Part shown: positions 1 to 9,700 of the stretch, piece by piece | How the letters are laid out: every line of letters starts with the position of its first letter | Numbering within the stretch: position 1 is the first letter of the stretch | DNA from: Verrucomicrobia bacterium UBA3841 | Lineage (GTDB): Bacteria; Verrucomicrobiota; Kiritimatiellia; RFP12; UBA1067 | NCBI GenBank assembly: GCA_002392765.1 | Contig: DGHT01000039.1 | Location: forward strand, 5,942 to 52,271 | Length of the DNA stretch: 46,330 bases | Reading direction: 5' to 3' | Notes under the pieces: generated by a model | The model's database searches: none | What the model was told of the DNA's origin: nothing | The model's input: the letters and a program-made list of their open reading frames with translations, nothing else | Program-made: the position numbers and the translations under genes

Positions 1-5
1 TTTCA

Positions 6-18
6 GGGGGGGGGGGGG
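6..18 (+). repeat. 13-G homopolymer upstream of the first surface-protein gene
   Basis: An uninterrupted run of 13 G lies 45 bases before the first ATG of the first gene. Such tracts can slip and alter promoter spacing. This one lies at the window edge and may also be an assembly artefact. Two other 11-base G/C runs occur in this window, both in decayed genes. Confidence 0.9.
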
Positions 19-63
19 ATATCTTAGCATAAATACGGCTTTTAAGCATAAAAAGAAAACATA

Positions 64-3000
64 ATGAAGCAAGAAAAGACAGAGTCAATGAAGAAGTTGA
101 TGATGACGGCCGTTGCGATATGCGCGGCTGTGGGTGCGTTTGCGGCGAGTTGCATCTCTGGAACGGAAACTGCAGTAGGCACAATGGTTAACGAAGGCAA
201 TGCATATACTGCGAGCGAACTTGTGCATGCCTCAGACATGTCAAACTACAACCTCCCGGCGAGCAGGGGCTGGGTTGCAGGCATCAAGTTGACGTGGCAG
301 AACAATCAGCAGAATGCAACCCAGACGACAGAGGAGTTCGGCGACAGTGCAGGTTGGCGCAGCCAGAGTAGCTTTACGGTTTATAACAACGGCGACAATA
401 CTCCTTCCGGCAGTGGACTGAAGAATGCAACGACATCGACCGGAACGTGGATAAAGACATATTACAACTCCACTGCGGAATGGTACGTCTACGTGACGCC
501 TGAAATGATGTACCAGTGGTCGAAGAATGGAGTGGAAACGTACACCGCGACCTTGACGGTCAAGGAAACGAACAGGAGTGGATGGTCCAACGTCACGACA
601 CCAACCACCTACACGATCACCATTCCAACAAACTTGACGTTGAAAGACGGCGATGGAGTTGCATGGTATCCTGCCGCCGGGTTGTTGGGCGAGAAGGTCT
701 ATGGCGATGCGCAATTGCTGGCGAGCGCGGTCGAACTGGACAATTATCAGGATGTGAAGTTCCTTGTCGATCCTTCTGGGTTGGCGTTCCCTGATGGTTT
801 CGCGGCCGGCAACGAAGTGGACGGTGTTTGGGGCGTCAAGATGCTCCACAACCACAGCTGGTCCTTCAACGTTGTCGACGGAACAAACCTCGTCGCGACC
901 TGCGGCGCGGCGAACTGTCCGTACAACAACGGCGAAGTCCGCATGTGGCTCAATGTCGGGACGACCGAGAAAGAATACGACGGACAGTCCGTAACGAGAA
1001 AGGCTGTGTTTGACGAATATTTTGAGGACGTTTTCAACGAAGTGTCGACAAGCCTTACGGTGAACAATGTAGCTGACGGCACGATAAATACCGCCGGAGT
1101 GTACACGGTCGCGCTTTCCGTGACAGGAGTTGGCGGCGATAGCGAGCCGTATGTGCTTTCCACGACCGTGACGATCAACAAGAAGGACATCTCCGGCGCG
1201 ACGCTCGTACTTACGCCCGCCTCGCCAACATACAACGCGGAGGAGCAGACGGTTACGCCGTCCGTCACGGTTGACGGCCTCGCGGCGACGATTGAAATCG
1301 CCGACGGCTCTACGACCGCCGCTACGGAAATCGGCGAATACTCAGTGACGGTGAACGGCACTGGCAACTTCACCGGCACGGCGAGCGCGACTTGGGAAAT
1401 CGTCAACACGACAGGCTCGCTCAGCGGCGTCGCAGCAGCGTCCGCTGGATCTGGTGATGTCGAAAACAACATCCTTACGGTAGCCGACACGACGGCGCTA
1501 GTTTATGAAGAAGGCGTCTGGACTGCGGGTCTTGTTCTTACATGGCCGATGGACAAGCAGGATAGCTTGACCAGTGGACATGCCTATTATGTGAATGAGG
1601 AATCGGCAAAAGTGCTTGTTTCTGACGGGATAGTTTCCAATTCTGAAGCGACAGCCAAATTCCGCAAGAACGCTTTAAGCGGAGAAAAACAGTTTACCTA
1701 TCTCGCCAATACAACTTGGACTGTGGCGATCACACCCGCCGTCGTCGAGGCGGCGATAGCTGAAGACGAGACCGCGCTTGAATACACGATGCGCGCGGGT
1801 GCGCTTGTCTGGGGCGACAGCACCGAGGGCGATCCCGACGGTGTTGCGTTTGCGAACTACAAGATTGAACTCTCGCTTGAGAATCCCATCACGTTCGTGC
1901 TGGGCGAGAACGAGACTCATGACCTTGGCGAGACGGTGCTGACGACGACGCGGATCAAGCTCGCGCCTGGGGCGTCCGTCACGAGCAGCGTAGCGCAGAC
2001 TACCGAAGGTGCGATCTTTATAGAGACGCCCGGCTACGACATTGTTTGGAGCGAAAACGATGGTGTGTACACGTACACGACAAAGTTCACTCACGAACAC
2101 GCCTGGACATTCGATGTTGTCGACGGCACGAACCTCGTCGCGACTTGCGGGAATGACGATTGCGATATGGGCGGCGAGGTGAGGATGTGGCTCGACGTCG
2201 AAACGACCGAGAAAGAATACGACGGACAGTCCGTCAAGAGAATAGCTGCATTCGACGAGCATTTTATGGACGTGTTTCCGGAAGCCGTCACGGTTCTTAC
2301 TGTGAACGGCGTGGAGAACGGTGTGATAAACGATGCCGGAGTGTACACGGTCGCGCTTTCCGTGACCGGGCTTGGCGACGGCGAGACGCACGTGCTTTCC
2401 ACGACCGTGACGATCAACAAGAAGGACATCTCAGGCGCGACGCTCGTACTTACGCCCGCCTCGCCAACATACAACGCGGCGGAGCAGACCGTCACGCCGT
2501 CTGTAACGGTTGGTGGCCTTGCGGCGACGTTGGAAGTTGCGGAAGGCTCCACGACTGCCGCTACGGAAATTGGTACGTACTCCGTGACGGTAAACGGCAC
2601 TGGCAACTTCACCGGCACGACGAGCGCGAAGTGGGAAATCGTAAACACGACTGGCGAGCCGGCGTCTGTAGCCGCAAGCGCGGCAGGGAGCATGGCGAAC
2701 GTCGGGAACGATTTCACGCTCTCTGATTCTTCGAAGCTGGAATACGACTCGGAGAACAAGGTATGGCACGCCGGAATCACGATTACATGGCCGATGAGCA
2801 AAACAGATTACGCATGGTATGTTGTATATACGCAGCAAGGTTCCGCCAACTATGTCAAGGAAGATTCCGCAAGGATAACGACTGAAGACGGCGTCATTGC
2901 CAACGTGCTGGTCGCGAGCAGCTACAAGACGGGATCCAATTCCTCAAAAGGCTTCACCTGCCTTTCCACGACGACCTGGAAGGTTCCGCTTACGCCTGCC

Positions 3001-3681
3001 ATCATAGAGGCGGCGATTGCCGAGGAGAAGTCTGCGCTGACATACACGATGAACGCCGGAGCGCTCGTCTGGGGCGACGCCACCGAGGGCGATCCTGACG
3101 GCGTGGCATTCCGTGACTACACGATCACGATTCCGCTCGAGGGAATCAAGCTCTACGACGAGAACGGCCATCAGGTCCATCCCGTGCAGAGCGATGTGGA
3201 CATAGTCGAGGAGATGAAGGGAGCGATTGACGCCGTCGAAGGTCTCGACGAAGGCGGGAAGACCGCTGCGAAGGCGAAGGTAGATGCGCTTGTCGAAGCT
3301 GCCGACGGCGATGAGAATGAGGTCCGCGACTGGATCAAGGAAAAGACGGACGGCGACTACGGCGTACTTGCTCAATCCGATTACATCGTCGCTTCGTACA
3401 TGCTCGCCACCGGAGAATTGATAACCGACGCGAGCGACGTGGCGTTCAAGTCGTTCGAAACGGCCGGCGGAGGCGTCGCGCTTTCCGTGACGGTCGACGG
3501 CGAGGATATCGAAGCCGCCCGCGCAAAGGCCGCCGGGATCATCCGTGCCGGCACCGACCTCTGGGCGTTTGACAAGATCGAACTTTCGAGAATCTCGGCC
3601 GGAGAAGGCGGGCGCCTTGAAATCTCACCGAAGATTGGATGCGACCGCGAGTTCTTCAAACTCGAAATCGACAGGGATTGA
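64..3681 (+). CDS. Large secreted modular surface protein (MBG/YDG-type repeats)
   Basis: This encodes a 1205-residue exported protein of unknown function. A signal peptide is seen (KKLMMTAVAICAAVGAFAA). An in-frame ATG at 88 would start just before it, and neither ATG has a convincing ribosome-binding site. Three copies of a Trp-rich module with a core like AGIxLTWPM and a later WxVxITP and GALVWGD lie near residues 69-203, 484-615 and 900-1041. Two H-x-H-x-W modules, each with a later Cys pair, start near 262 and 678, and each is followed by a YDG/MBG-like Ig fold. The MBG units are nearly identical at DNA level. The protein ends in an FFKLEI motif. The next gene is a paralogue 23 bases downstream, so they are probably co-transcribed. 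An adhesin or surface-layer role is inferred only. Confidence 0.85.
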   Translation: MKQEKTESMKKLMMTAVAICAAVGAFAASCISGTETAVGTMVNEGNAYTASELVHASDMSNYNLPASRGWVAGIKLTWQNNQQNATQTTEEFGDSAGWRSQSSFTVYNNGDNTPSGSGLKNATTSTGTWIKTYYNSTAEWYVYVTPEMMYQWSKNGVETYTATLTVKETNRSGWSNVTTPTTYTITIPTNLTLKDGDGVAWYPAAGLLGEKVYGDAQLLASAVELDNYQDVKFLVDPSGLAFPDGFAAGNEVDGVWGVKMLHNHSWSFNVVDGTNLVATCGAANCPYNNGEVRMWLNVGTTEKEYDGQSVTRKAVFDEYFEDVFNEVSTSLTVNNVADGTINTAGVYTVALSVTGVGGDSEPYVLSTTVTINKKDISGATLVLTPASPTYNAEEQTVTPSVTVDGLAATIEIADGSTTAATEIGEYSVTVNGTGNFTGTASATWEIVNTTGSLSGVAAASAGSGDVENNILTVADTTALVYEEGVWTAGLVLTWPMDKQDSLTSGHAYYVNEESAKVLVSDGIVSNSEATAKFRKNALSGEKQFTYLANTTWTVAITPAVVEAAIAEDETALEYTMRAGALVWGDSTEGDPDGVAFANYKIELSLENPITFVLGENETHDLGETVLTTTRIKLAPGASVTSSVAQTTEGAIFIETPGYDIVWSENDGVYTYTTKFTHEHAWTFDVVDGTNLVATCGNDDCDMGGEVRMWLDVETTEKEYDGQSVKRIAAFDEHFMDVFPEAVTVLTVNGVENGVINDAGVYTVALSVTGLGDGETHVLSTTVTINKKDISGATLVLTPASPTYNAAEQTVTPSVTVGGLAATLEVAEGSTTAATEIGTYSVTVNGTGNFTGTTSAKWEIVNTTGEPASVAASAAGSMANVGNDFTLSDSSKLEYDSENKVWHAGITITWPMSKTDYAWYVVYTQQGSANYVKEDSARITTEDGVIANVLVASSYKTGSNSSKGFTCLSTTTWKVPLTPAIIEAAIAEEKSALTYTMNAGALVWGDATEGDPDGVAFRDYTITIPLEGIKLYDENGHQVHPVQSDVDIVEEMKGAIDAVEGLDEGGKTAAKAKVDALVEAADGDENEVRDWIKEKTDGDYGVLAQSDYIVASYMLATGELITDASDVAFKSFETAGGGVALSVTVDGEDIEAARAKAAGIIRAGTDLWAFDKIELSRISAGEGGRLEISPKIGCDREFFKLEIDRD
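1153..1416 (+). repeat. Intragenic 264-bp repeat, copy 1
   Basis: This is the first of two highly similar copies, aligned without gaps, that encode an 88-residue MBG-like module with the motif KKDISGATLVLTPASPTYNA. The second copy lies 1239 bases downstream. The similarity suggests recent duplication or gene conversion. Confidence 0.85.
2392..2655 (+). repeat. Intragenic 264-bp repeat, copy 2
   Basis: This is the second copy of the MBG-like module repeat. It has only scattered substitutions against copy 1 and is in the same reading frame. Recombination between the copies would remove 413 codons exactly in frame. Confidence 0.85.
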
Positions 3682-3704
3682 ACAACGTCTGAAAAGGCAA
3701 AAGG

Positions 3705-6700
3705 ATGAGAACAATGAAAATGACACTTGGGAAAGCGGCAAGAATCGCCATTCTTTCGCTCGCTGCGCTGCCGTGCGCCGCCCTTGCGGCCGACGTCACG
3801 GTCGAAGGCGTCGCGGCGTCGACGGGAACGCTCGCCGCGAACGGGGACAACTGGACGGCGAGCGGGCTTGTCTACATGGCGCCGGCCAAAAACGACTCGC
3901 TCAACCGCAGCGAAGCCGGATGGTACGCGGGCATAAAGCGCACTTGGGCGCTTTCGTACACGGGTTCGGGCCTGTCCAGAAAGTACACCGGCACGACGGC
4001 ATCTTCCGTCAAGGCGTCCTTCAGCGACAACGCGGGGCGTTCCATCGACGAGTATTCCGTCCTCAATTCCCTCAATCTTGTGAATCCCGACCGCTCGCCC
4101 GACGGCGGCGGCATCAAGAACGATTTCCAGATGGGCGGACTGACGCGCTACATGAAGACGACGGACTGGAACGTATGGGTTACGCCGGAAATGATGAATT
4201 CGCTCCGCAAGGACAAGGGCGAGGATTATGTCGCAACGCTGACAATCGGCGGCGCGACGTACACGATAACAGTTCCGCAGACGGTGACGCTCAAGGACGC
4301 CGACGGGAAGACGTGGTATCCGGCCTTGGCGGAGATCGACGGAAAAGTCTACGGCGACATGGAACTTGCCGTAGCGGCGGGCGTGAGCGCCGCCGCGTCC
4401 GGAAAGGACATGGAGTTCTACACTGAGCCGACGGGATGCCCCGCGAACGTCGAAGCCGTAAAGGATGGCGCTGTCTGGAAACTCGTCCTTGCGGCGGCCA
4501 TCCCGCTGAACGACGCCGTCATCACGCTTTCCGCGACGGAAGTGATAGAACGCGATGCCGCGATAGCGATCGAAATAACAGGGGTCTCGCTGGGCGACAC
4601 CGGGCTCATGGAGGGCGTCGATTTCGAAGTCGCGGAGGAGAGTGTTCTGGAGGCTTCGGCGCCCGGGGAATACACTGTTAAAATCACAGGCATAGGCAAC
4701 TATTCCGGCGAGGCGGCCGCGACATGGAAGATCCTCGAACCGACGGGGGAATTCGCAGAAGACGCGCTCTCCCCCGCGTCCGGATACGAGATGTGCGGCG
4801 GGATCGATTCCGCAACTCCGAGGCGTTTCGACATAACAAACTCCACCTCGCTCGCATACGTCAACGACGGTCTCGGCGAACGCTGGGAGGCGAAGGTGCA
4901 GATACGCTGGCCGCACGAGGTCGTGGACTACGATGCGTATCTCCTCCAGCAGGTCGCGACAAAGGTCCAATACACCGACGCGAAGCACGCGGCCGTCGCC
5001 GTGAGCGACGAGGAAGTCGCGTTCGGCGACGAGATTCTCGACGGCGAGTGGGAATTCCTTGCGGCGAAGACGGCAAAGGCAAGTTACTACGTAGTGCAGA
5101 ATATCCTCCAGGCGGAGAAGGTCGAATACGAGTATTTCGACACGCTCGAGTGGACTGTGCCGATTTATGCGGAGGACGTCCAGTCGGCGATAGAGGGCGG
5201 AGCGAAACATCTCGAGTTTACGGTGACGTGCAGTTCGGTAGCGTGGGGCGACGAGACGCAGGGCGATGTCACCGGCATACGCGACACCGAGTTTACAGTG
5301 AGCATGAGCCTTGCGAAAGTGTTCCTTTTGAACGGCAAAGGCGAACAGGTCTACCCTGTCCACGCGCACGACTGGAAATGCGAGTTTTCGGAGGACGGCA
5401 GCGGCCTGACGGTCGGGTGCGCCGCGGAAGGATGCTATCTGAACGAGACGATCGGCAAGGTGTCCCTTTCTCTCGTGTCCAAAGACGCCCGCGCCCCGGA
5501 GTACGCCGAAGGGCATTACCGCGACGGCAAGGCGAGCGAGGCGCATCTCGACGGCGCGGCGGAATTCGCGAAGACCGGCGGGAGCGCCGGCGATGTAGAG
5601 TATTTCACGGCGGAAGGCGGTCGGCTAGAGTCGGCTCCGGTCGAAATCGGCGTTTATTCGGCACGCTGCACGGTAGCGCTTCCCGGGGACGGAGAGCCGG
5701 GGACTGTGGAGCTCAGACTCGACGGGCTTGAGATTCTCGCGGGCGAAGCGGTGATGGGAGGTGTGCATGTCCGTGATGCGGCGGCGTATCTCGAGAAAGC
5801 GACGGGCGATGCGATGGACATCGCGGCGGGCAAGAGCTATACTGCGGCGGAAACGTACGTCATACCTGCAAAGTACGGTACGCTCGGTCTCCTCAACTGC
5901 GGCGAAAAGCGCTACGATCTCGCAGGATTCGAGATCGAAGCGCCCGTGGACGGACCTCTTTTCGAGAACAACGGCAGGCTCGTCATCTCCGATTCGATCG
6001 GGACGGGGGCCGTCCTCGCCAACAAGGCCTCGAACGATGATGTGTCCATCATCAACCGCGGAACGCTGAAAATTGAAGGCGGCGCGTTCTACGGCCGCAT
6101 AGTCGACGAAGGCGGGAGCGTCTCGATAAGCGGCGGAATCTTTTCCGTCAAGCCTGACGCCTCTTATATCGCCGACGGATACGATCTCGTCAAACGCGGC
6201 AAAATGTGGTCCGTCGAGAAGCACGAGCACAAGTATGTCGTGGTTCCAGTCGGCGACAGGCTTGTTGTCGCGACGTGCGCAAACATCCTCGCGGACGGAA
6301 CGCTACAGACGTCGCACTGTTCCGCGCGCATGCTTGTCGGCGTCGTCGGAATCCGCATGCTCGGTCTTGTGCCGCAGCTTTCCGTGGACTGCGACCGCAA
6401 GGAGCATCCCGCCGAATTCTACGCGGTCAATCTCACAGGGGTGGCGGAGCTTCTGAGCGCGGACGGGCTTCTCGATTCCGTCAGAGCCGTCATCGAGAGC
6501 GATCCCGCGAATCTCGATGCGGAAGGCCTGCTGGCGCTCCTTGCCAGACTGTCGGAAAACGCCGATTTCGCGTCTATCATAGGAAAGCTTGGAAATGTTT
6601 TCGTCGGCGAAAGCGAGTTCGAAACCCTTACCGGAGCGACGGTTGGCGAGATATCGTACATCAAGGACGGCGAACCTGTCGACGGCAAGCCGGTCGAGGC

Positions 6701-9700
6701 GGGCAGCTACACGGCCCGGACCGAAGTGGAGACGGCGCACGGCCTCAGATACGTGCTGAAGGGATCGTACAGAATAAACGAGAAGGAGCTTCCGATTGAG
6801 ACTGAAGGTCATTCGGGGCACTTCTGGACGTTCGATGTTGACGGTGCAAAAGTGACGGCGAACTGCCCGGGAAACCTCCTTGCCGGAATCAAGTGCAACG
6901 CCTCGCCGATGTCGCTGGAACTTGTGCCGTCCGCAGAGGGCGGACGCAAAGTATACGACGCAACGCCGCTTGACGTCGCCGTTTCGAATCTCAACACCTT
7001 CGTCATCAACACTGAAGCGAACGTAGGCGACGTGGTGTATGCAACGGCGGACGGCACGGAGCTTGACGGACCGCCTGCCGAACCCGGCGAATACACCGCG
7101 AAGATCACGGTATCGAGCGGAACAATCATCGGCGCGCTTTTGAAGCACACGGCGACTCTTCCCCTTGTCATCGAGGAAAAGGAGCAGGAGCGCGAATTTC
7201 CGGTCAAGGGCTGGACGAGGCATGTCGGCGGCGGCGACAAGGCGCTTGTCGCAGGCGATGAAGTGTTCTACTATCCGGTGACGCTGGCCTGGCCGTATAT
7301 GATCGAGCAGGTTGTCCTGACGCCCAGGTTCACCGAACCGGACCGGGCGCGCATCGCCGTGTCGACAGCCGAAGAAGTGTTCACGGGCGCAGAGCTTCTT
7401 GAAGGCGCGGGCGAGCCGTACGGTCTCGCGGCGGAGGCGGGCGAGTTCTTCAGAATCAGGAAGTTCCGCAATCAGACGTATATGAAGAGCGTCTCCTGGA
7501 ACGTACCGTTCACGTTCGAAGAGATCGATGCGGCGCGGGCGGCAGGCGAGAAGGAGATCGTCCGGACGATAACCATCGAAGGGAAGTGCGGCGAAGAGGA
7601 TCTCGCCGGACTCAAACCAGCCACGTACACGATAATCCTCGATGTCGAGAACTTCGTCGTCAGCGATGACGAAGGACGCCAGATATACCCGGTCCACAAG
7701 CATTCGTGGACGGCGGAGAACACAGGCGCGACGCTGTCGCTGACATGCGGTGCGGATGATTGTCCGCAGGCGCCGGGATTGGTGGCGGAGCTTTCGTCCG
7801 CGGCAGATGTCAAACGCTACGACACTCTTCCCGTAACGGCGAAACTTGAGGGCGCGGATGCGATGAGGATACATGCGGATGTTGCATTCGGAGAAATTGC
7901 GTACGTCGAACTCGGCGAGGAGGGCGCGGAATATCCTCTCGGCGCAGCCGCACCGTCCGCCCCGGGACGCTACCGCGCGACGGTCGATTATTCCGACGGT
8001 GCCGCAATCGTCGGCAGTTTGGCTGTCGAGTTCGAGATACAGCCGCTCGATGCCGCGGGCATGATGGTCTACTTTGGCGATCCGAGGAGGCTGTTCTTCT
8101 ATTCCGGCGAGGAGCAGGGGCCGGATGTCGTCGGCGTCTGGTATGGCCCGGTGCCGCTCAGGTACGGCGTGGACTTCGAGATAGATGGCGACTTCAGAGC
8201 GACGGATGCAGGCGAGTATTCGTTCGCGGTTGTCGGCAAGGGCAACTTCGACGGGCGCCAGGAGTTCTCGTGGCGCATCGCGGAGCCGGTGCGTCCGTTC
8301 GCGCCGGACGCGCTGAAGATACCGGGCGGCCCGTTCGCGCCGCGCTGGGGCGAGATCGGCGAAGACGGAACGAGCGCTGTCGTCGTCGCGTCGTCTAATC
8401 TCGTGTACGACGCGAAGGGGGACAGATGGGTCGCGCCGCTCGCGATCGACTGGCCGTACGCCAACATCGACGGGCTGCTGGCGACTCCGCCGCATTACAC
8501 CGATCCTGACCACGCGAAAGTGGAGACTGACTGCGGCGAAGTTTATCTGGCATCCTCCTTCTTCAAGAGACCGCTTGCGCTTCTGCCGGAGGAATATGTC
8601 GTCAAGGTTCTGTGGATGCCGTCGTTCACGATGGACGATGTGAAGGCGGCGTTCGACGCGGGCGAGGACGAGCTGGTCTTCGAGATCGCCGTCGGCTCTA
8701 CGGCGTGGGCGTGCGATCCGTTCGGTCTCAAAGAGACGGTGTACAAACTCGTGGTGCCGCTCGAAGGGCTGATTCTCGACGACGGAGAGGACGAGGTTGT
8801 CATCGACTGGTACTGGATCGAATATCTCGGCAACGGCGCCGCCTCAGGCGAGATGCCGATTGAGCGCAGGCTCGTAATCGACCGTGCCAGACTTGCAAAG
8901 TGCGCGTACGTAAACGCGGGCCTCAATTTCCTCGGATGGAGCCGCGACGCGGCGGCGCAGGGTCTGGACGGAATCGACTTCGCCGACAGGCAGGTGGTTT
9001 CCGACGAATTCGAAACCGGCGTGACGAACTCCATCTACGCAATCTGGACGACGGACATCGTGCTGTCCGGCGACATAACAGGCGAGGACGGCAGAAAGCC
9101 GGTTTCCGTGCAGGCGTGGGGAGTCGGCTCGTCCGAGACGGACGCGGTGGAGGGACGGGTGTTCGGCAACAACGCGCCGTGGCGCTACGTCGCCGTCGTT
9201 CCTTCCACGGGATCGTACGACGTCGCGGTGACTGCGGAGGGCGACGGAGGAGACACGACCACGACGACGGTTCTCGTCATCGGAGCGCCCGATCCGGAGG
9301 ACGGACGCAAGTCCGAGCCTGAGGTTTCCGATACGAACGGGGTTTCGTCGACAGTGGACAATTCCGGCGCAGGCGATTATCCGGCGGTCATCGGAGGCCT
9401 TGACGACATCGCCCGCAAGACCGGAGATGCGGATGCGGCGGAGCACCATGTCGAAATCCGTTTCACAGTCACGGAGATGCCTGCCTCTCCCGACACTGCC
9501 GGATACTCTAAGATCAGGGAGGAGGTCCCGTCAGGCTGCGCGAAGCCGCTCGATTTCACGCTTGGCAGATATGTCGACGGAACGCTCGCCGAAAAGCTTC
9601 ACGACTTGACTGACTTCGGAGGTCTTGTCACCGTCGCGATGCAGTTCAAGGCGAACGGACGCCGCAACTTCAAGGTCGCCCGCTACCATGAAGAAACGGA

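Noticed and set aside
3381..5546. Long antisense reading frames over the large genes (for example here, 6303-8513 and 15276-17222)
   Set aside because: They mirror strongly supported genes, have Arg/His-rich compositions typical of GC-driven shadows, and lack ribosome sites or family motifs.
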